Source: Odontesthes bonariensis (Eukaryota > Chordata > Actinopteri > Atheriniformes > Atherinopsidae). Taken from it: a stretch of DNA of 64,000 bases. The DNA is taken from assembly GCF_027942865.1 (NCBI RefSeq), contig NC_134525.1:23435657-23499656 (forward strand). Direction: 5' to 3'. This document shows positions 50,601 to 62,117 of the stretch, in pieces. The notes beneath the pieces are model-generated. The model did not search any database. It was not told the origin of the DNA and saw only the letters and a list, made by a program, of their open reading frames with translations. A program made the position numbers and the translations under genes. Each line of letters begins with the position of its first letter. Positions within the stretch are counted from its first letter, which is position 1.

Positions 50601-50769
50601 CGGCAGCACAGACAGCGCCTCCCTAACTCTGTTCTCCGTTGATGAGGAGCAGGCTGGTACAGGCAACCAGCCTCTATGCCAGCGCAGTCACATCTTTGTG
50701 CTCTTATTGCTGTTTGGTGTTATCTTAGTGGCAGGCGGTTTATCTGTCTGTGTTTTCCTTTTCTCGTGA
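47688..50769 (+). CDS. rgs9bp: RGS9-binding protein (R9AP)-like, three coding exons, complete
   Basis: R9AP anchors the RGS9-Gbeta5 complex to photoreceptor membranes and speeds transducin shut-off. Coding exons are 47688-47783, 49399-49705 and 50393-50769, totalling 780 nt or 259 aa (human RGS9BP 235). Exon 1 ends DGKALVDSLIK with donor GTAAGC. Exon 2 continues VVACYRHLASCVGGCTDS, parallel to the human ACYHHLxxxVGGSADS segment, then LRQTREKAQKLAV and ELLWVAFSSSLELL (a syntaxin-like helical region). Exon 3 has MIDDMEMKVNV (from about residue 178), the family's SNARE-like signature. It ends with a hydrophobic C-terminal anchor at about residues 234-257 (IFVLLLLFGVILVAGG...). The ATG follows an in-frame TGA at 47664. 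Human RGS9BP has no coding introns, so the two introns are notable. A teleost-specific paralogue is possible. Confidence 0.88.
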
Positions 50770-52086
50770 ACAAAACCTTAATATACTCAACTAATGTTTT
50801 TCTGTAAAACCTCAGAAACGCTTGGTAACACTGTAAAAATGGCAAGCTTTGCATGTACTGTAGTTTCCTCTTTTAAATTTCTACTTTCCTACAGATGTTC
50901 TAATAACAACTAAATGACTTCATAGGAAATAAGATCTAAATACACTGAAGTAAATCTGGATGCAAACCAGTTTGCCATTTGTTTCAGTGAATCCAAAGCT
51001 GCCATATGCTTTTCAAGATCTCTGATAAATGAAGTGATGATTAAAGTACATGGTTGCCAGGTAGAACTTGTTGAATAAAATAAAACTAACTCTAGGAGAG
51101 GTGGGTTATGTTACCTCCTTAATTGTAAAAAAGAGAGCTTATATTTTCTTGTACATTTTCCTGACTGCTTTATGATACAAGCAACAACATGATTTTAGGA
51201 AACCACAAGAAAGACACTTGTCACTTTTTTTTTTTTTTTCCTTGTTGCCACTGAGAGGACATAGGTGCTGATGCTTGGTAGCTGATGTACTGACATAACT
51301 TTTTGGATCCATCAGCTATTTTGTATATAATCTGCGCTGTAGAGAACTAATAATATACCATGCAATATAAAATATCAACTTTGATACGAAACTGTTTTTT
51401 TCTCCTATTAATTGTCATTGAATAGCACTGTGGTAAAGCACTTAGTTATTCTGCATAGAGCAACACAACAAGTGGACGAAAAAAGAAAGTTTAAAATGCT
51501 TATTCCCCCACTGTTTCCAGCTTTCAAATGGATAAACATGATTAGAACCTATAATAGTCTTTAAGGCTTATGTGGCTTGTGAGATATGGAATATCAGTGG
51601 ATTAGAGCTTGTTAACCCCACAGTTACACAATATCCCATGTACACGTGATAATATATATATATATATATATTTACTTTGATGTATCATAGTTTTGGGTAA
51701 AAAATTCCAGATGTAAAACAAATTCATTTTATTATACAGATCTATCCCTCTTTTTTTTTACACTAAGGAAATTAAACTCTGTATTTTAAGAGGGAAACGA
51801 GTACAAGAAACGTAGTTTTAAGTAAAAATAGTAAAAAAAAAAAAAAAGTTTAAAAAAAAGCCATTTTCTCTGTCGGAACTAGGTCCGAGCTTTACTTTGA
51901 AAGGCATAAACGGAAGTTTTTGACGATTCCTCTTGAGTTTTAGAAATTTAAGTAGGTGAAAAGTTCCGAAGCGAGCACGTTAGAGCCAGAGTGGTGGTTA
52001 GAGCCAGCTAACACCTCTGAAGGTCTCCGCGGACGGAAGTTTCGGGTTCGGCAAAACTCTCCTCCAGAGGGACACAACTGTGGACG
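50770..52086 (+). other. rgs9bp 3' UTR, intergenic DNA and mcur1 promoter
   Basis: After the rgs9bp 3' UTR comes AT-rich sequence with a (TA)n tract at about 51652-51672 and a poly(A) run at about 51833. Close to mcur1 are two CGGAAGT motifs (51911-51917 and 52034-52040), which fit ETS-family sites common in promoters of housekeeping mitochondrial genes. No other gene is supported. Confidence 0.5.
51074..51079 (+). terminator. rgs9bp: Polyadenylation signal of rgs9bp
   Basis: AATAAA, overlapped by a second AATAAA, about 305 nt after the stop codon. Confidence 0.55.
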
Positions 52087-52660
52087 ATGGTGCTCAAACA
52101 CTGTCAGTCGCGAGTGAAGCTTTTTAGTTTGAACCACCCTGAAAAGCGGTGTGACCCGACTTTAATCCAGGACATGGCTCGTGTTTGTGTCCTGGGTTCA
52201 TCATGCAGTTCTCCCGCCGATTCGAATTTGACAGCTGTCAGTGCGTCGGCAGCAGGTTTCCAGTGCATTGTCGCTCCATCTTTAAGCACCTTCAAGAGGC
52301 CGCCATTGGGCGCGAGACGACCTCCAGGACTGAAGATAATGGACCTGTCTGCCGTGGCCCAGATATCAGTACGAGGTAAAATAGTCCGTTTATTTTGGAC
52401 ACCGAGATACTTTTCACTTAAAACCCACTAATGTGCCGCAAACCACACGCGGAATTCGTCTGTCCGGTCCATACGTTGCTCCCGGAGCTTCTGTTTATGC
52501 CTCCGTCCGTATTGCGCACGTCCCTAAGAAATCCTCTAGAGGGCGGTATTATATATTGAGTCATTGTCGGCCGCGGGTTTGAGAAACATGGCGTCAATTG
52601 AGGAAGTTGCAGTCATACAAATGTATATACCCCCTGACCATCTCACAAATCCTCTCCTCC

Positions 52661-52701
<41 letters not shown>

Positions 52702-55700
52702 TCTCCTCCATTACCTGGCATTTTTAAATCTTAAAATGTTTTAATCTCCTACTCTTCGTTCTTCTTCTTCCGTAACTTCCGGAGCCAACACACTCCTGAC
52801 TCTCTACTGCCCCACGAATTGCTCTGGTATTGCTCCGTTTCGCCCGGAGCTCACCGGATTGCTAAACTCTTGACCTACGGACAAACTGACGGATGAAACG
52901 CCCCCCGGAACCGGGTGAAAGCGTCCGTTTCCGTAGTTAACGTAGGGCATAAATGGGCCTTAAGACAGCGGCAGTTTTTGGAACGTCAGAATAGGAGCTC
53001 TCATCATCAAATCACCCACTTAAGCCATATTTTGTACCTAAACACTTGAGAGACAGATGTTTCACATGGTGGAACTATGTGCTGACCAGCTGTTGTATCC
53101 CTCTGATGATAAATTGATGAGGGTTATAATAACCACAGCTGATGTTGAATTATCTCATACTTGAGCCAGAACAGGTCATGTAAAGCACTTTATGGATGAA
53201 TGGCAACACGTAATGCTTGCTAGGATGTTGTTTTTACTACTCTAGGACAGAAAGATGCTTTTTTTTTTTTTTTTTTTGGATTCCTAACTCGATCTAATAT
53301 GTTATCATTTGACTTTTGATAATGTTCATTACTTAACTGTAAATTAGTCTCTTGCATAATTAAGTGCCTTGAAGGTTGTTGTTTTTTTCTTAGCTTTTCT
53401 TTTGATGTGTTTGAACAGCTTTATATCTTTCTGTTGGACATGAAACATATCCGCCATGTCCCTCTGATGGAAATAATGTTTTAAATAACACTCTTATGTA
53501 TATGTTGTTGCTTGGAATAGAGTGAAGATGAGATGTTTTTTGTAATAGTATTACGAATGGAGTCTTAGAGCAGATATACACTTATAGCTGCACCATTAAA
53601 AAAAAAATCCAAAAACATATATGATGTAACTTTTGGTGTCACTTATAATGCTTCAGATTTTAAAGGGATAAGTCACTGAATAGTCAGGTCAGAAATATTT
53701 ACTGTACACTATTACACATGCTATAGCAAAGATGTTTATCAGATAGAGGTATTCAATTCCCACACAATTAAACACATTGTGACATATTGATCACATCTGG
53801 ATGCGTCCTGTTTCCTTGCTTTCCCTTATTTTAGAGATGTTCAATTCCAACTGTCCAGTCCCCCACACCCAATACGCTCCCTGCTCAGGGAGTGTCAGCG
53901 AAGGGAACTTACGTTAACGAATTTCCTCAATTTGGGAAAAACCTGCAACATCACCAGCACAGATTGCACCGTCTCCATGTAGCGCCGCTAGCTAAAACAA
54001 CATTAACATAAATGCTAATAAGCTTGTTCCTTAAAGCTGCAGTCGGCAGGTTTTCAAAATTGCGAGTCTAAAGTCGGAAAATTCGAACTGATACAAGTTA
54101 ACTTTCAGGTTGAGGTCAGTTCTGACTGTTGCGAAAAAACTGCATTGACTTGATTGTTTACTCGCATTAAGGCTCGTGTATACTTCGCAGCAGTGTGTCG
54201 CAGTGAGCTTGTCGCAGACACGACGCAGTTATTTTTGATTTATGCCTTGAAGCGCTGTCTGCGCTATGTTAATCCCACGCCACAACGCAAGAGGGACATT
54301 CACGAACAAGCTAGGATTGTGGGTGTTACCACAGCCCCTTTACAGACAGCCGTTCCACTTCCTATTCGCCCCATTATAAAAAATTTGGCTGCAGTTCAGT
54401 TGATTTTCTCTGGGGGCGCTGGCGAGCGAGTGCAGATTGACCATTTTCCATAGGGCTGGCGCTAATAACTCAAAAAATGTCCCCGCTAGCGGCTGAAACC
54501 TGAAAATAATACTGTGATTTCTGACAGAGGGATGTGGATTTATATCGAAAGTACAATAACCTGGGAGTTATAGCTTTCTGTTTTCTTACAGGTCTGGCAT
54601 TTGCGAGTCAGTATCTGCTAGCATCTAGCTAACGAAATCTGAAGAACGCACGGCTGATTACGACCGGCTGCTTTACGGCACACGTCCACCGTGCCAGAGT
54701 GCTAACCTGGTGCCGCTAACAACAACCAAAGCTAAACCAGAGGCTAGTCAGAGAGTATGTAAAAGGGCTGTGCTGAAATCTGTAACTATTTGAGCTAACC
54801 CCTCTCTGCTAGCTCAGCGCTAGGACTGACCATGCCGTAAAGTGATGCCACATGCGTGACGTCACTCGGAATGCAATACTGACAATAAATGTGTATTTTA
54901 AACAAATCTAGTGAGTCTAAAAAAATCAAACCAAGTGCCGTTTGAAAGGATAATTTATCCTGCCTTTAGGAAAATTAAAATGAAAAAATATAAAAAATTA
55001 TATCCAAAGCAATGGCTGGATCTAAGGTGGATTTCATAGTACCACCATAGAGTTCGGCGTGCATTGCACTGCTTCGTTGGCGCCCCTAGAGTGCAGTACC
55101 ACCCGGAAATAGCCGCCAGTTTTCCCTCTCCTCATAATAGAGACTCTCTGGTGTTACGGTTACAGAGGTCATTCAACAACAATGGCGACTGGACGAATGC
55201 GCACTTTGATTGAGATGCAGCTGATCGATCTAGAAATAGAAGAAATGTTGCTACTACTGGAGCTGGCAGAGAGGCGAAAGAATCGTCACGGTTAGCACGG
55301 TTAGCGTCAGCCGGTTAGCAAACCGGAAATACGCATAGTGTAGAGCGGATGTAGAGTTGACCAATCAGAGGCCTCCTTTCTCTCCTCCCTGCGGCGATGT
55401 CTGCGGTGAGTTACAATTTTGAGGAGGTGCACCAGAGTGTCTGCGTTAACTGCGACACACACGCAGACGACCTGGTTTCCGAGAATAAATCAGGCTTTAC
55501 TGTCCTCGTGGTATAAACACCCTCATGGAAACTTGGGTGAAACCAATGCACGACCAGTGTATTTTGAGGCAAACCTTTGCTTATTATGGTCGACGTGGGA
55601 CTTATTTGAACTTATTTCAAAGCAAATGTTTTCAATAGAAAGTAATTCCCACATCCTATACTGTGTTGACATAATATGTCAGGGTTTATTTTCTTCTGGC

Positions 55701-58700
55701 GTGTCACCCCCTACGGTGTAATTGTTGTGCTGTGCTTTTAAATAAGAAGTTTAATAAGTCATCCACAAGTTATTTCTATGTTTAATGTGTGGGTTTTGGT
55801 TCAGTCTGTCAGTACTTTGGTTTGTCTCCCTTAAAGGACCGTTCATATAATACTGTTTAAAAAAAAAAAACTGTGAAGGGAAAAAGTTTTTTATAACCAA
55901 AATACAGCTCAAAGCTGTTGGTACCACACAAAAATCGTGGTACTGCGTATGCATAGTAGGTGACAAAACATCATTTTAGATGGTGTCACGCAGCAGAAGC
56001 AACAGAGATGGAACAGGGGTGAAAGTAACGCAGTGTGATTAAACATCTGCAGCTCATCCAGAACGCTGCTGCTAGAGTTTTAACCACACCAGTTTTAAAA
56101 TCTTTGCTCTGGTTTCCAGTCAGTCACAGAATAGATTTTAAAAGCCTGCTGATGGTTTACAAATCCCAAAACGGTTTAGGCCTAAAATACATCTGTGATA
56201 TGTTCAGAAAATATAAACCCAGCAGAGCTCTTAGATCCAAGGACGCAGGTCAGCTGGTCCAATCCAGACTAAACATGGAGAAGCAGCATTTAGCTGCTAT
56301 GCTGCAAACAAGTGGAACAAACTGCCAGTGGAGATTAAACTTTCACCAAATGTAGACCTTTTTAAATCCAGGTTAAAAACATTTCTTTTCTCATGTGTCT
56401 ATGCGTGAAATCTGCACAATATCTTTTATTTTATCTGGACTGTTGCTTGTTTTTAAATTAATTTAAATGATTTTATTTGTTTCTCTTTAAATTCTTTTAT
56501 GTATTTTTAATGCTTCTTCCACTCCCTGCTGCAATGCTTTTATTTTATGTAAAGCACTTTGAATTGTTTTGTACATGACATGTGCTATACAAATAAATTT
56601 GATTTGATTTTGATTTGATTCTGGCATCTGTACGTAAAGCCTGTGTGTTCCTGCTTTGATCTCAGAGCTCTGCACCTCTGCCAAAGCCTTCCAGTATGAC
56701 CTGAAACCAGACGTACCAAAAACGGAAGGCCGCAAGCTGTTTTTTGATACGCACACAATTGTGCGGCTCCTGGAGGACAACGGTAGGTTCCTCCTGTCAT
56801 TTAAACCATTTGCTCAACACGCTTCGGCTTAATCGATGTCCTGGAAGTGTAAAGTTTGCTTTCTCTCTTCCGATCACAGGTTTCACCACTCAGCAAGCTG
56901 AAGCGATGGTTAAAGTGCTGGTGGAGACGACAAACTCCAACATGGACGTCATTTACGCCGACATGGTAACCAAGGTGCAACAGGTGAGGCTGTAGGACTC
57001 AGACTGGATACAGATGTAGGTGTGTTTTATGCGCACAGATCAGATCGTGCCCTCTCTGCGTCACTCAAAGTGTTGTCCGGAGTTTCGCTAAGGCCGCTGA
57101 ACCACGAGAATGGTGTTTGTCTTCCTCGGCACCATTTAACTTTAGGAGCATCACTGATTCTCTAGTTCAATACAAACGTTTGTGGACATGTGGGTGATTT
57201 GAAAGTAAGGGGAGTTATACCAAATGCTCCCCTTGCTTGTGGTCACCGACACTGGCTCATTATTCAGACAATGTTGAGATGAATTGTTTGAAATCGACTC
57301 GGGACTTCATATCCGTCCAGCGGGGTTACATCACCATCCACCTGGTATCTTTTTTTTCTTTTCTTTTTTTTTATCTTGGTAAGTCAGTTGCATTGATGTG
57401 AATTGTGTTTCATTTTCACGCCGGCGTGCGCTGTGTGATTTTCTTTCTTTTCTTTGGCAGGAGATCATGTTGCAGCGGGTGATGTCTCAAATAGCGTCCG
57501 TAAAGAAGGACATGATCATCCTGGAGAAGAGCGAGTTCTCCACTCTCCTTGCAGAGAATGAGGTGAATGCATTTCCTGCGGCCCACAAATGCTTTGAAAC
57601 GGATTAACCTGCACCGGCCAAGACGCGCAGATCGGTTCATTTTGGCCCTGCTTTGGGGCCGATCTTCGGATTGTCACTGTGGAGCGATCGTCCAGCCTTG
57701 TTGAAGTGGGATAAAGCCTACTGTTAAGCTTCCAGATGCCGTATAGTGGTGTAAAGACGAATATGTGGCAAAAATACAGTTCTGTCTATCCGTATCGTCT
57801 TCCACATAATCCGATTCATGCTGTTTTTGAGGAAGTAATTGTTGCCTCTAAACAAACAGCTTCCGGAGTCACATCCATGATCTTACGTCAGCTGGCCATA
57901 TCAAATCGTGCTGGACTGTTTTGTCGCTTTTGAGGTCAATATGATGTAATGTATTTTTCTATAAATAAGCATCAGCCACAGCAGGGGACGGGTATGTGGG
58001 GTGAGCTCTGGTCGAAGACTGTTTCACCTTCTTCCTGTATGAGTGTCAGGAATATGAATTACTTTACCCGCTGTTTGCCAGACGTTTCCCATCTGACGTT
58101 TTCAGTATTTTAACATTTCTCCCAGAAACTCAAGATCCAGCTGTTGCAGCTCAAGGTCCAGCTCGCTGTAAGTGTTTCTCGCTCAAACTGCAGAGTTTTC
58201 ACGATGCCTTGATGAAGAGCGTTTGCAACATTCATTCGTAGTGTTCATTTGCGCCTCCTCTGCTGTGTTGCAGGATGTGATGAATAAACTGCGCTCCGAT
58301 AATATCTTGGATATCAGTTTAGAGAAAAGCCGCGCAAAGGAACTGGTAAGTGCCGGAGAAAAGTGAGTCCTACTTTACACTAATCAGACTGGATTTCAAC
58401 TGGGGTCTTTAGATTTACAGACGAGTATATTGTTGAAACATTGTATTTGAAGGGTGTTGCTTTTATTTTTATCATTATGTACTTGTTTTCTAATGTATCT
58501 CAAGGTTGTCGTCCATGTCGTCAAAATCTGATAAATATTCTGGCATGTTGCACAAAACTAGCAGTAGCAAATTCCGTGTGAAGTTAGCCGACCGTCACAG
58601 CACAGAGTGAATGAGCTGTGCTGCAGCGGCGCGCGGCGATGACGTCATCCCAGTACACGCGTGTGTAGAAAGCCCCCGATAGCCGCAGATAACAGCAACA

Positions 58701-60616
58701 CGGCAGCTATGAGCTAACAGTGCAATAGTACGCGTTCATTCATTCATTCGTCTTAAAGTATAGGTGAAATACAGATAATGCCTTATTTAGAGGCTGTATT
58801 GTCTGTATTGCTGCAAATTTGCATAAAGTTCGGCTGAGCCCAACTTTTTGACGTGCCGCAGGTCCGCCGCTCGCCGTGCCGGAATCCCAGCATGCTTTTC
58901 GAACACGGCGACAACGATCGGCCGGATTTCATTGAAAATGAATTGAATGCGTTGGATACGGCTTGACGTGCCGGAATAGTGGACGCCTACCGTTATGCAA
59001 ATTTGCCACGGCAGACGGAGTGCGTTATCCAATGAAAGTAGATCATGTGATCTCCTGTGTCGCAGCAGCAGCAGCACAGCAGCTCTCCTCGCTCGCAGAT
59101 CCACAGCCATGGTGAAATACAAAATAATTTTCCATTGCTGACGATTTATACACATTCATTTCCCTCCAAAACTCAAATTTTTAGAGGGAAAAACTTCGGT
59201 TAGTTAAAATCACAAGTTATTTACTTTCCCCCGGAGCCCGTATGGTCTATCTACAACTTCGTATACAAGCCCCTCTGTACACGCCCACTGCAGTAGCAAC
59301 ACGGCGAGACTAGGCATCCAATCCGGCGAGTTAAGTTGACGTGCCGGAATAGTGGACGGCTACCGTTACTCAGCGATTAGTGCAGCTACATGTTCTGTTG
59401 ACTTCCACATATAAACAGTCCTTTTTCACTCATCTGGAGTCTCATCTGCCGTTCTCAATCTGCTCCACACACAACAAACTGATTTATTTATTTATTTATT
59501 TTTTTGTTTGTTTTTGCATCGTATCCTGCTTTCAGTGCGCTGTGGCAGAGAAACGCCTGCCTTGAAATGCATGCCTGAACAGCACACATTCTACTTACAT
59601 TCCCATGTTCGTGTGTGAAAGTGGCCTCTGAAGGGCGGATTATAGTTCTGCGTCTATCGTGTTGACGTGTTGCTTTGCTCTGGTCGCGAACCACTTTTCA
59701 TGTTATGGTTCTGCAACCTCGGTCTGGAATTTTCGGGACACACAGCAGTTTCCCCTCGCAAGAATTTCGGTGGGCGGTGACGAGAACTTTGGCGGCGCCG
59801 GCGGAAGTGTTTATCTTTCAAAAAAAAAAGTGTATGCAAGAGATGGATCTGGAGTTGCTCGACATCAAAGAAGAACAGCTTATTTTATTGGAGTTGGCGA
59901 AAATGCAAAGGAGGAAGGCAGACAGTCAACCGGAAATTCACACCGAGGACCAATCACAGCCGCTTTTGTCTGCGCACTTCCGTTGGTGCGCCTTGACGCG
60001 ATCCTGCGAGATCGCCCGCGAAGTTGCGCTCCTCACGAAATGTCGTTTCAATTTTCAGAAAGCAGACCACGATAGGAAGCTCCTGGAGACGCGAACGGAG
60101 ATTATGGAAATGGTTCGTATTGTGTGCATTTACAGTCGTGGTTATGTTGATCGTTTTTTACGGCGTTATCATTTGCGTCACGTTTTGTTTTTTGTTTATT
60201 CATTTCCAGACGGCAGAGCAAGATCGCCATCTGACACAGACGAACATGAAAATAGACACTGAAGTGGCTGGTTTAAAAACCATGTTAGAGTCTCACAAAC
60301 TGGATACGATAAAATATCTTGCAGGTAAGACCAGGCAGCGGGTATTTCGTGAGTCGTTGATGTCTGTTTTCATTGTAGTAGTTGTAAAAGCTCTCTTGAG
60401 TGTAACCTTTTGGCAGGGACCCGTTATCTCAAATGCCAGAGATTCCACATATGTGTTAAAGTGGTTGATCTAACCATTTAAGAGGACAGAAATAAGAGTT
60501 TATCACAAGGTCTCATTGTGGCCAGTAGACTTATTATTTTCTTCTTGTGTTCTCTTTCAGGTTCAGTGTTCACCTGCCTCACTGTGGTCTTGGGCTTCTA
60601 TCGTATTTGGATGTGA
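52087..60616 (+). CDS. mcur1: Mitochondrial calcium uniporter regulator 1, complete
   Basis: MCUR1 (CCDC90A) is an inner-membrane coiled-coil protein that scaffolds or regulates the calcium uniporter complex. Exons: 52087-52375, 56666-56782, 56880-56983, 57461-57562, 58126-58167, 58274-58345, 60059-60112, 60210-60324, 60561-60616. They total 951 nt, or 316 aa (human 359), all in phase. Exon 1 is a basic presequence-like N-terminus ending ISVRE; exon 2 gives LCTSAKAF and KLFFDTHTIVRLLEDNG. Then come FTTQQAEAMVKVLVETTNSN, VMSQIASVKKDMIILEKSEF, coiled-coil to about residue 290 (EVAGLKTMLESHKLDTIKYL) and a C-terminal membrane segment SVFTCLTVVLGFYRIWM. MIILEKSEF with VMSQIASVKKD separates it from the paralogue CCDC90B. 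Intron 1 is 4.3 kb and repeat-filled. The exon 7 donor (GTTCGT) is weak. Confidence 0.93.
52647..52713. mobile_element. Pure poly(A) insertion flanked by an 18-bp target-site duplication
   Basis: aaatcctctcctccatta occurs at 52647-52664 and again at about 52696-52713, with only A residues (about 31-34) between. The direct repeat plus A-tail is the footprint of LINE-type target-primed reverse transcription with no recoverable body. It lies in mcur1 intron 1. The length of the A run may be inexact in the assembly. Confidence 0.7.
54030..54970. repeat. Non-autonomous DNA transposon with a nested MITE
   Basis: The left part reads 'aaagctgcagtcggcagg' (54034) and the right end 'cctgcctttagg' (about 54958); the ends are partly complementary. 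The middle ('ctgaaacctgaaaataatac', 'gcatctagctaacgaaatct') is typical of a common fish repeat. A second element with 'gtatacttcgcagcagtgtg' (about 54167-54450) is inserted within it. Superfamilies (hAT-like outside, Harbinger-like inside) are inferred. Confidence 0.5.
55000..55480. repeat. Harbinger-like MITE region in mcur1 intron 1
   Basis: A short ATG-led frame at about 55181-55293 reads IDLEIEEMLLLLELAERRK, resembling the Leu/Glu-rich start of fish Harbinger-type accessory proteins. The right part carries 'ctgcgttaactgcgacacac', reminiscent of the ends of the nested MITE at 54167. No complete transposase is present. Confidence 0.4.
56030..56622 (+). mobile_element. 3' end of an L2/Rex-type LINE in mcur1 intron 1
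   Basis: An open segment at about 56035-56355 encodes HLQLIQNAAARVLTTPVLKS, FPVSHRIDFKSLLMVYKS and KPSRALRSKDAGQ, the conserved C-terminal part of LINE ORF2. It is followed by 'taaagcactttgaattg', 'tgctatacaaataaa' and a (gattt)n tail at 56600-56622. It is 5'-truncated and broken. Only about 40 bp separates its tail from mcur1 exon 2 (56666). Confidence 0.8.
58560..59370. repeat. DNA-transposon remnant in mcur1 intron 6
   Basis: A 20-base unit gacgtgccggaatagtggac occurs in direct orientation at 58965 and 59338, each followed by a near-identical 'ctaccgtta'. Between them, a minus-strand frame from ATG 59110 reads MAVDLRARRAAVLLLLRHRR before losing recognisable form. Inference: a decayed Harbinger-like or other DNA element. 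Confidence 0.4.
59634..60030 (+). mobile_element. Harbinger-like MITE next to mcur1 exon 7
   Basis: The left end reads 'ggcggattatagttctgcgt', typical of fish Harbinger MITE termini. An ATG at 59834 opens a frame with MDLELLDIKEEQLILLELAK, similar to the frame at 55181. The right end is unclear but near 60015, about 40 bp before the exon 7 acceptor. The frame runs without a stop into exon 7 (see findings). Confidence 0.5.
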
Positions 60617-61370
60617 CGAAGACTCAGTTTAGACTTTCAGATGCTCCGTGTGACACTTGGAACTTTTTGCACATCTCCCAAATCCAACAACATTCGAACA
60701 CCACTCCTTTTTCATATCGAAGCTCATTTTTGTGCCTTTTATCTTGTGTGTACTTTGCGGGATCTGAGAGAGAGGTTAGTGTTACTGTTTTTAAGGTGTT
60801 AAGGAAGAACTGCCACAGGGCCCTAAAAAGGTCACAGGGAGATTTTTTTACTTTTGTGTTACGTCTGCATGTCCTTACACTTTGCATTACATACCTTCAA
60901 TCCATATGGAACAGATGGTGCTCTGGAATCTGCTCAGACACACAGCCACTGCTCATATGAACCCTGGAGACTCGAAAGGATTTTTTTGACTCCATAGGTT
61001 CTGCCTGGTCACTGGTGGATTTTTTTTTTATTTTTGTTATATAAAATGGCAATTTTTTTCTAAATGTTTGTTTTCTAAGGTGATTGGTAAAGATAATGCA
61101 GACCGTTTGATGCTGACCTCTTTCAGCAAACACTATGACTTTTTTCTCTTAAATTTGTCGATGCAGATGTATATTTTTTTTCTACATGTATGTATTAAGC
61201 TGCAGTTTGTGGAGAACATATCAGCAGAGGATGGGGTCAGTGTGAGTCTCAACTTCTCCTTTTTACCATTACAGATACAGTATATCACTTTTCAATATTA
61301 TTCTGGTCTGTGTCTCTTGGAGCTGATTCTCGGACAGACTTTATTTATATCTTGAAATTAATTAATTGTT

Positions 61371-61376
61371 AATAAA
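61371..61376 (+). terminator. mcur1: Polyadenylation signal of mcur1
   Basis: AATAAA about 755 nt after the mcur1 stop and about 300 nt before the dph2 promoter motif. Confidence 0.6.
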
Positions 61377-61675
61377 TGCGAAGTTTTTTGCAACAAATCT
61401 GTTTGTCCTCTATTAATACCTACTGATACTCTATATTACATCCGTTTTGAATATATTTTCATCAAGAAACAAAATGACGAGGAGCAAAATATATGACTGA
61501 GTGTTACCTATAAAGTTTGTAATGTTATTTTACTTATTATTGTTTTCATATATTGCTGGTGAATATTTTGTGTTGGACTCAGCAAGCTGTAGTGGACTGG
61601 GTTGAATCGGTTATGCCACCAAAACCGAACCGTCGTAGTAAGCTTAACCTAGGCTTTATTTTGAAAAACATTTGA

Positions 61676-61685
61676 ACCGGAAGTG
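61676..61685 (+). promoter_or_regulatory. dph2: ETS-family promoter motif of dph2
   Basis: ACCGGAAGTG is a full ETS/GABP consensus, about 350 bp before the likely end of non-coding exon 1. TATA-less ETS-driven promoters are usual for housekeeping genes. Confidence 0.5.
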
Positions 61686-62117
61686 TTCATGAGAGCGACA
61701 GTGGTGAACTGTAGGCACGTGTGTAACATTCTAAGAAATACCTACGGGTTAACTACCCTCTTCATGACCGGGTATGATAAGTTTACGTGTATTTTGTTAT
61801 ATAAATACAAGTTGGACAGCTTGAAGCGGTGGTTTATATGTGTTTAGCTGGGCCATAAACTTAAGTTCCATCAGTTAGCAGTTAAGCTAGCACACGGTAA
61901 CAGCGCCACACGTAAGCAGTGCTCAAGGTGGATTCGTTGTATTATAATGTAATAAAACCAAAATACATTGTGGTAAAGTGGTTCACTAAGTTAGTATGCA
62001 GTTAGCCCGTCAGGTTTAGACGAGGAAAGGTAAGTCGACTAAGTGGGCTAATTTTTAATTCACAATTTTGATTGTTAATTTGTGTTTTTGCAGGCACTTC
62101 CATACGTTTCCCGTGTA

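Larger units (their letters stand above)
60617..62117 (+). other. mcur1 3' UTR, intergenic DNA and dph2 promoter / 5' UTR
   Basis: The mcur1 3' UTR runs to about 61390 (AATAAA at 61371). dph2 transcription probably starts near the ETS-type motif at 61676. A likely non-coding first exon of dph2 ends at 62029 with a strong donor (aaag|gtaagt), and the coding exon starts after the acceptor tttttgcag at 62093. This leaves a 64-nt intron (62030-62093). No other gene is supported. Confidence 0.55.

Noticed and set aside
52185-52379. A second plus-strand frame across mcur1 exon 1.
   Set aside because: The frame starting at 52087 joins in phase to exon 2 and gives the VRE-L junction that parallels human RREL; this one does not.
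59675-60262. A 195-codon plus-strand frame taken as a stand-alone gene.
   Set aside because: It starts with a non-ATG codon in MITE sequence, includes mcur1 exon 7, then reads through its donor. It is kept only as a finding about the MITE-exon junction.
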